Shown: in pieces, positions 30,884 to 33,507 of the stretch | Numbering within the stretch: position 1 is the first letter of the stretch | Layout of the letters: each line of letters opens with the position of its first letter | Notes under the pieces: model-generated | What the model was told of the DNA's origin: nothing | What the model saw: only the letters and a program-made list of their open reading frames with translations | Database searches by the model: none | Assembly (NCBI GenBank): GCA_036502295.1 | Contig: DASXYU010000008.1 | Span: 1 to 33,507 of the forward strand | DNA from: DASXYU01 sp036502295 | GTDB lineage: Bacteria; Actinomycetota; Actinomycetes; Mycobacteriales; Jatrophihabitantaceae | DNA: 33,507 nt | Direction of reading: 5' to 3' | Position numbers and translations under genes: made by a program

Positions 30884-31281
30884 GTCTCGCTCCGCACGAA
30901 AGTGGCCCATGCTTGCACGGCGATCGCCCCGTTCTGGGTGGTGCAGGTGAGCTCGACGTCGACTCGCGGCTCGCCGTCCGCGTCGTACTCGGTGAGGACG
31001 GCGCCCGCGCAGGTGAGGGTGTCGCCGGGCCAGACACGGTCGCGGAAACGGATGCGGAAACGGCGCACCGCCTCCGCGCCGAGCCAATCCGTGGCATAGG
31101 TCGCGAGCAGGCCGGCGTTGAGCATGCCGACGGCCAGCGGCGCGTCATAGCCGGCGGCCCGCGCGAAGACCTCATCGTGATGCAGCGGGTTCATGTCGCC
31201 GGAGGCGCCCTGGTAGCGGACGAAGTCGGTGCGGGTGAGCGGGCCGATGACCAGCGGGGCCGGAGGGGATGCAACGGTCAC
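30880..31281 (-). CDS. MaoC-like hydratase, catalytic subunit
   Basis: This is a 133-aa single-hotdog protein with the R-hydratase motif: GDMNPLHHDE supplies the catalytic Asp and His, followed by YDAPLAVGMLNAGLLATYATDWLG. It hydrates a 2-enoyl-CoA to 3-hydroxyacyl-CoA. It starts at the GTG at 31279-31281, overlapping the stop of the other MaoC gene (GTGA), with GGGAGG 7 nt upstream. Single-hotdog MaoC proteins need a partner, and the gene before it encodes one that lacks these residues, like the ChsH1/ChsH2 and HadA/HadB pairs. In this operon it is the best candidate for the hydration step after FadE30. Confidence 0.87.
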   Translation of the reverse strand: MTVASPPAPLVIGPLTRTDFVRYQGASGDMNPLHHDEVFARAAGYDAPLAVGMLNAGLLATYATDWLGAEAVRRFRIRFRDRVWPGDTLTCAGAVLTEYDADGEPRVDVELTCTTQNGAIAVQAWATFVRSET

Positions 31282-31736
31282 GGCGCCGCCTCCCCCGCCG
31301 GCGCCGGCGCCTCGACGCCGGTGAGTCTCGCCTCCGCGACGAGGCGACCGGTCTCGTCGCGAAACTCCGTGATCATGACGGCGAAGGTGAGGACGCCGTC
31401 GCGTCCGGCCTTCTCGTAGATCTCCCCGATCCGCGACTGCGCGGTGAGCTGCGTGCCGGCCCGCGGCGGTTCGCCGTAGAAGACGTACTCCTGCTCCGCG
31501 TGCATGCCGCGCACCTGGTCCAGTTCGACGAGGTGCCACGGGTTGGCGTCCTTGCCGGCCCACTTCTCCCAGAACATCTGCGTGGTGAGGAACGTCGGCG
31601 GGACGACCGGGCGCTCCTCGTCCCAGTAGGACGGGTTACGCGACCTGGTGGCGTCGGCGAACTCGCGGATCTTGCCGCGCTCCACGTCGAGGACGAAGGG
31701 CGTACCGGTCTCGCCCTCTGCTGCTGGGTTGGCCAT
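31278..31736 (-). CDS. MaoC-like hydratase, non-catalytic partner subunit
   Basis: This is a 152-aa hotdog-fold protein of the FAS1-type/MaoC N-terminal group. It begins MANPAAEGETGTPFVLDVERG and shows REFADATRSRNPSYWDE, where the Asp-x-Asn-x2-His catalytic motif would stand but has no His, then VVPPTFLTTQMFWEKW. It should be the structural, substrate-binding half of a heterodimeric hydratase with the next gene, whose start it overlaps by 4 nt. The ATG at 31734-31736 lies 10 nt after the ipdF stop. Confidence 0.86.
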   Translation of the reverse strand: MANPAAEGETGTPFVLDVERGKIREFADATRSRNPSYWDEERPVVPPTFLTTQMFWEKWAGKDANPWHLVELDQVRGMHAEQEYVFYGEPPRAGTQLTAQSRIGEIYEKAGRDGVLTFAVMITEFRDETGRLVAEARLTGVEAPAPAGEAAP

Positions 31737-31746
31737 CAGTCCTGCC

Positions 31747-32562
31747 TCACGGGTGCTGACTGCTGACCGAGACGACTTCGCCGGTCAGGTAGGAGGAGTA
31801 GTCGCTGGCGAGGAAGACGATCACGTCGGCGACCTCCCACGGCTCGGCGGCACGGCCGAATGCCTCCTGCGAGGAGAGCCGCGAGAGCAGTTCGTCGTTA
31901 GAGACCTTCGCCAGGAACGGATGCATCGCGATGCTCGGGCTCACCGCATTGACCCGCACTCCGGACGGAGCGGCCTCGATAGCGGTGCAGCGGGTCAGGG
32001 CCATCACGCCGGCCTTGGCGGCGGCGTAGTGCGCCTGCCCGGCCTGCGCGCGCCAGCCGACCACTGAGGCGTTGTTGACGATCACGCCGGTGCCTCGCGG
32101 GATCATGTGCCGCAGCGCTGCGCGCATGCAGCGGAACGTGCCGTTGAGTGTCACGTCGAGCACCACGTTCCACTGGTCGTCGGTCATCTCCACCAGCGGG
32201 GTGTCGCCACCCAGGCCGGCGTTGTTCACCGCCACGTCCACGTGCCCGTACTCGCGGATCACCGTGTCGAAGAGGTTCTGCACCTGTTCCTCGGAAGTGA
32301 CGTCGCACGGCACCGCCAGTGGTCGCTCGCCGGCTATCTCGGCGAGGGCGTCGGCGGCCTCGCCGAGACGGCGTTCATGCCGGTCACTGATGGCGACCCG
32401 GGCGCCTTCCTCTGCGCAGCGCTTCGCCGTGGCGAAGCCGATGCCGGTTCCGGCGGCGGCGGTCACCAGCACGGTGCGACCGGTGAGCAGCCCGTGGCTG
32501 TCATGCGGTCGTGGCGCGGGGCCGGTCGGAGCCAGGTTCGTGGTCGGGGCCAGGTCAGGCAA
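31747..32562 (-). CDS. ipdF: IpdF-type SDR of HIP side-chain degradation
   Basis: This is a 271-aa SDR. The stretches HGLLTGRTVLVTAAAGTGIG, SDRHERRLGEAADAL, NNAGLGGDTPLVEMTDD, HYAAAKAGVMALTRC and the end ASDYSSYLTGEVVSVSSQHP match IpdF (Rv3559c) as I remember it. IpdF is an oxidoreductase of 5-OH-HIP-CoA side-chain beta-oxidation. Ser (NNASVVG) and Tyr/Lys (YAAAK) are intact. The only reasonable start is a TTG (32560-32562), with AAGGAG 11 nt upstream, lying 8 nt inside the end of the previous SDR gene. No ATG or GTG occurs in frame before the cofactor domain. The TTG start should make it weaker than its neighbours. Confidence 0.9.
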   Translation of the reverse strand: MPDLAPTTNLAPTGPAPRPHDSHGLLTGRTVLVTAAAGTGIGFATAKRCAEEGARVAISDRHERRLGEAADALAEIAGERPLAVPCDVTSEEQVQNLFDTVIREYGHVDVAVNNAGLGGDTPLVEMTDDQWNVVLDVTLNGTFRCMRAALRHMIPRGTGVIVNNASVVGWRAQAGQAHYAAAKAGVMALTRCTAIEAAPSGVRVNAVSPSIAMHPFLAKVSNDELLSRLSSQEAFGRAAEPWEVADVIVFLASDYSSYLTGEVVSVSSQHP

Positions 32563-33430
32563 GGCTTCGCATCTCCTTGTCGAGTTCGGCGACGCTCCAC
32601 CGCGCGCCCTTGTCGATCGTGCGCCCGTAGTGCCATGGCAGCATCTCGCGGATCTCGCCGCCCTTCGCGTAGAAGGTGCGGCCGGTGAAGGGGCAGCCCC
32701 GGGAGAGCAGCCACGCCACCAGAGGCGAGATGTTTCCCGGGTGGTAGGCGTCGAAGGCGTCCGGATCGGCCGGTGCGGCGATCAGCTCCTTGAAGGCCGG
32801 GACGTCGGCCGTCATGCGAGTACGGGCCACCGGGACGAGGCAGTTGACGCGGATGTCGTAGCGCGACAACTCCTCGGCGAGGATCGAGGACATCGCGGCG
32901 ATGCCTGCCTTCGCGGCGCCGTAGTTGGACTGCCCCGGCGCGCCGACGAGGCCGGAGGTCGAGGAGACCGTGACGATCGAGGCGGGCGCGCCGCGCCCCG
33001 CCTTGTGTTCGTCGCGCCAGTGGGCGGCGAACACACGCGCGACCGTGAACGTGGCGCGCAGCTGGCCGGCGATCACCTCGTCCCATTCCTCGTCGCTGAG
33101 GTTGACGAACATGCGGTCGCGCAGGATTCCGGCGTTGGCCATCAGCCCGTCGACCGGGCCGAAGGCATCCAGTGCCAGTGCCAGCACCTCGCGGGCTCCC
33201 GCGGTGGTGCGGACGTCCGCGGTGCTCGCAACGGCGCTACCCCCGGCAGCGGCGATCTCCTCGACCACGCCGGCGGCGCGGGAGGGGTCGTTGCCGGCGC
33301 CATCCGGCGCACAGCCGACGTCGTTGACGACGACGCGAGCGCCCTCCGCCGCCAGCAGCAGCGCGTGCTCGCGGCCGAGGCCGCCACCGCCGCCGGTGAC
33401 GACGACCACCTGACCGTCCAGTGCCCCCAT
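32555..33430 (-). CDS. SDR, MFE-2-type, first gene of the eleven-gene operon
   Basis: This is a 291-aa SDR with TGGGGGLGREHAL (cofactor), RVVVNDVGCAPDGAG, NAGILRDRMFVN, Ser in TVSSTSG and NYGAAKAGIAA (Tyr/Lys), then ISPLVAWLLS and IDKGARWSVAEL at the C-terminus. It is a paralogue of the SDR at 26222, and both resemble the product of Rv3548c. It should oxidise a 3-hydroxyacyl-CoA or a related ring alcohol. The ATG at 33428-33430 is preceded by GAGAGGAC. The KstR2 box at 33484 with its overlapping -10 lies about 50 nt upstream, so this gene has a normal leader, unlike the leaderless genes. Confidence 0.88.
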   Translation of the reverse strand: MGALDGQVVVVTGGGGGLGREHALLLAAEGARVVVNDVGCAPDGAGNDPSRAAGVVEEIAAAGGSAVASTADVRTTAGAREVLALALDAFGPVDGLMANAGILRDRMFVNLSDEEWDEVIAGQLRATFTVARVFAAHWRDEHKAGRGAPASIVTVSSTSGLVGAPGQSNYGAAKAGIAAMSSILAEELSRYDIRVNCLVPVARTRMTADVPAFKELIAAPADPDAFDAYHPGNISPLVAWLLSRGCPFTGRTFYAKGGEIREMLPWHYGRTIDKGARWSVAELDKEMRSLA

Positions 33431-33478
33431 CAGCGTCCTCTCGGTCCGATCGTGATCATGCTCAACTCTCTCGTCTGC

Positions 33479-33497
33479 AACCTATCAAGCGCTTGGT
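33479..33497 (-). promoter_or_regulatory. KstR2 box overlapping the operon promoter
   Basis: On the minus strand ACCAAGCGCTTGAT (33484-33497) matches AnCAAGnnCTTGnT at all fixed positions. Its last T (33484) is the first T of TAGGTT (33479-33484), the -10 element. Transcription would start near 33472 and give a leader of about 42 nt with a Shine-Dalgarno sequence. This box should control all eleven genes down to 23974. A divergent plus-strand gene outside the window may share it, but no TANNNT is seen on that side before the window ends. Confidence 0.82.
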
Positions 33498-33507
33498 TCG
33501 GAGAGAA

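Noticed and set aside
28998..31175. A long upstream extension of the acyl-CoA dehydrogenase at 27981 that would give a protein of over 1000 aa
   Set aside because: The extension reads through the FadE31-like, EchA20 and MaoC genes out of frame and has no family similarity until MRFAVAED at 28997.
33431..33507. A divergent plus-strand gene served by the KstR2 box at 33484
   Set aside because: No TANNNT element or start codon is visible on the plus side before the window ends.

Overview
The window reads as chromosomal DNA from a high-GC, steroid-degrading actinobacterium. Three things point there: a fused CofG/CofH FO synthase (FbiC) next to an F420-dependent glucose-6-phosphate dehydrogenase, a GuaB3-type IMPDH paralogue, and a KstR2-type cholesterol-ring regulon with perfect KstR2 boxes. 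The genus cannot be fixed from the sequence alone. I saw no rRNA, tRNA, CRISPR array, insertion sequence or phage gene. Gene density is very high and no gene-free stretch exceeds about 210 bases.

Region 1 (1-5190, minus strand) is a compact operon: an unrecognised 159-aa protein, guaB3, fgd and fbiC. fbiC runs off the left edge. Region 2 (5399-13849, minus strand) is a nine-gene operon: cytochrome P450, [3Fe-4S] ferredoxin, FCD-type GntR regulator, aldehyde dehydrogenase, SnoaL-like protein, Fe-S Old Yellow Enzyme, two more SnoaL-like proteins and a KstD-like flavoprotein. Two near-identical 12-bp palindromes lie over its promoter. It looks like an oxidation, dehydration and reduction cassette for a steroid-like or terpenoid-like substrate. 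The exact substrate is not visible.

Region 3 (13982-23967) is the KstR2 control zone. It holds a quinone-oxidoreductase-like protein, two SDRs, kstR2 itself, an APH-like kinase, a thiolase, fadD3, fadA6, a further SDR and a SnoaL-like protein carrying an in-frame 18-bp repeat. Region 4 (23974-33430, minus strand) is an eleven-gene operon with mostly overlapping stop and start codons: SDR, ipdF, a split MaoC pair, echA20, two acyl-CoA dehydrogenase pairs (one including fadE30), a crotonase and another SDR.

Three perfect AnCAAGnnCTTGnT boxes (14983, 21442, 33484) and one degenerate box before kstR2 (16587) tie regions 3 and 4 into one regulon. In all four the last T of the operator is the first T of a TANNNT -10 element. 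In two the start codon lies 7 nt beyond the -10, so the transcripts are probably leaderless. FadD3 would activate the C/D-ring propionate (HIP) to its CoA ester. FadE30, the MaoC pair, IpdF, EchA20, FadE31-like and FadA6 would then shorten the chain and open rings. ipdA, ipdB and ipdC, which are needed for ring C opening in known hosts, are not in the window. Ortholog names come from remembered family sequences, not from a search.
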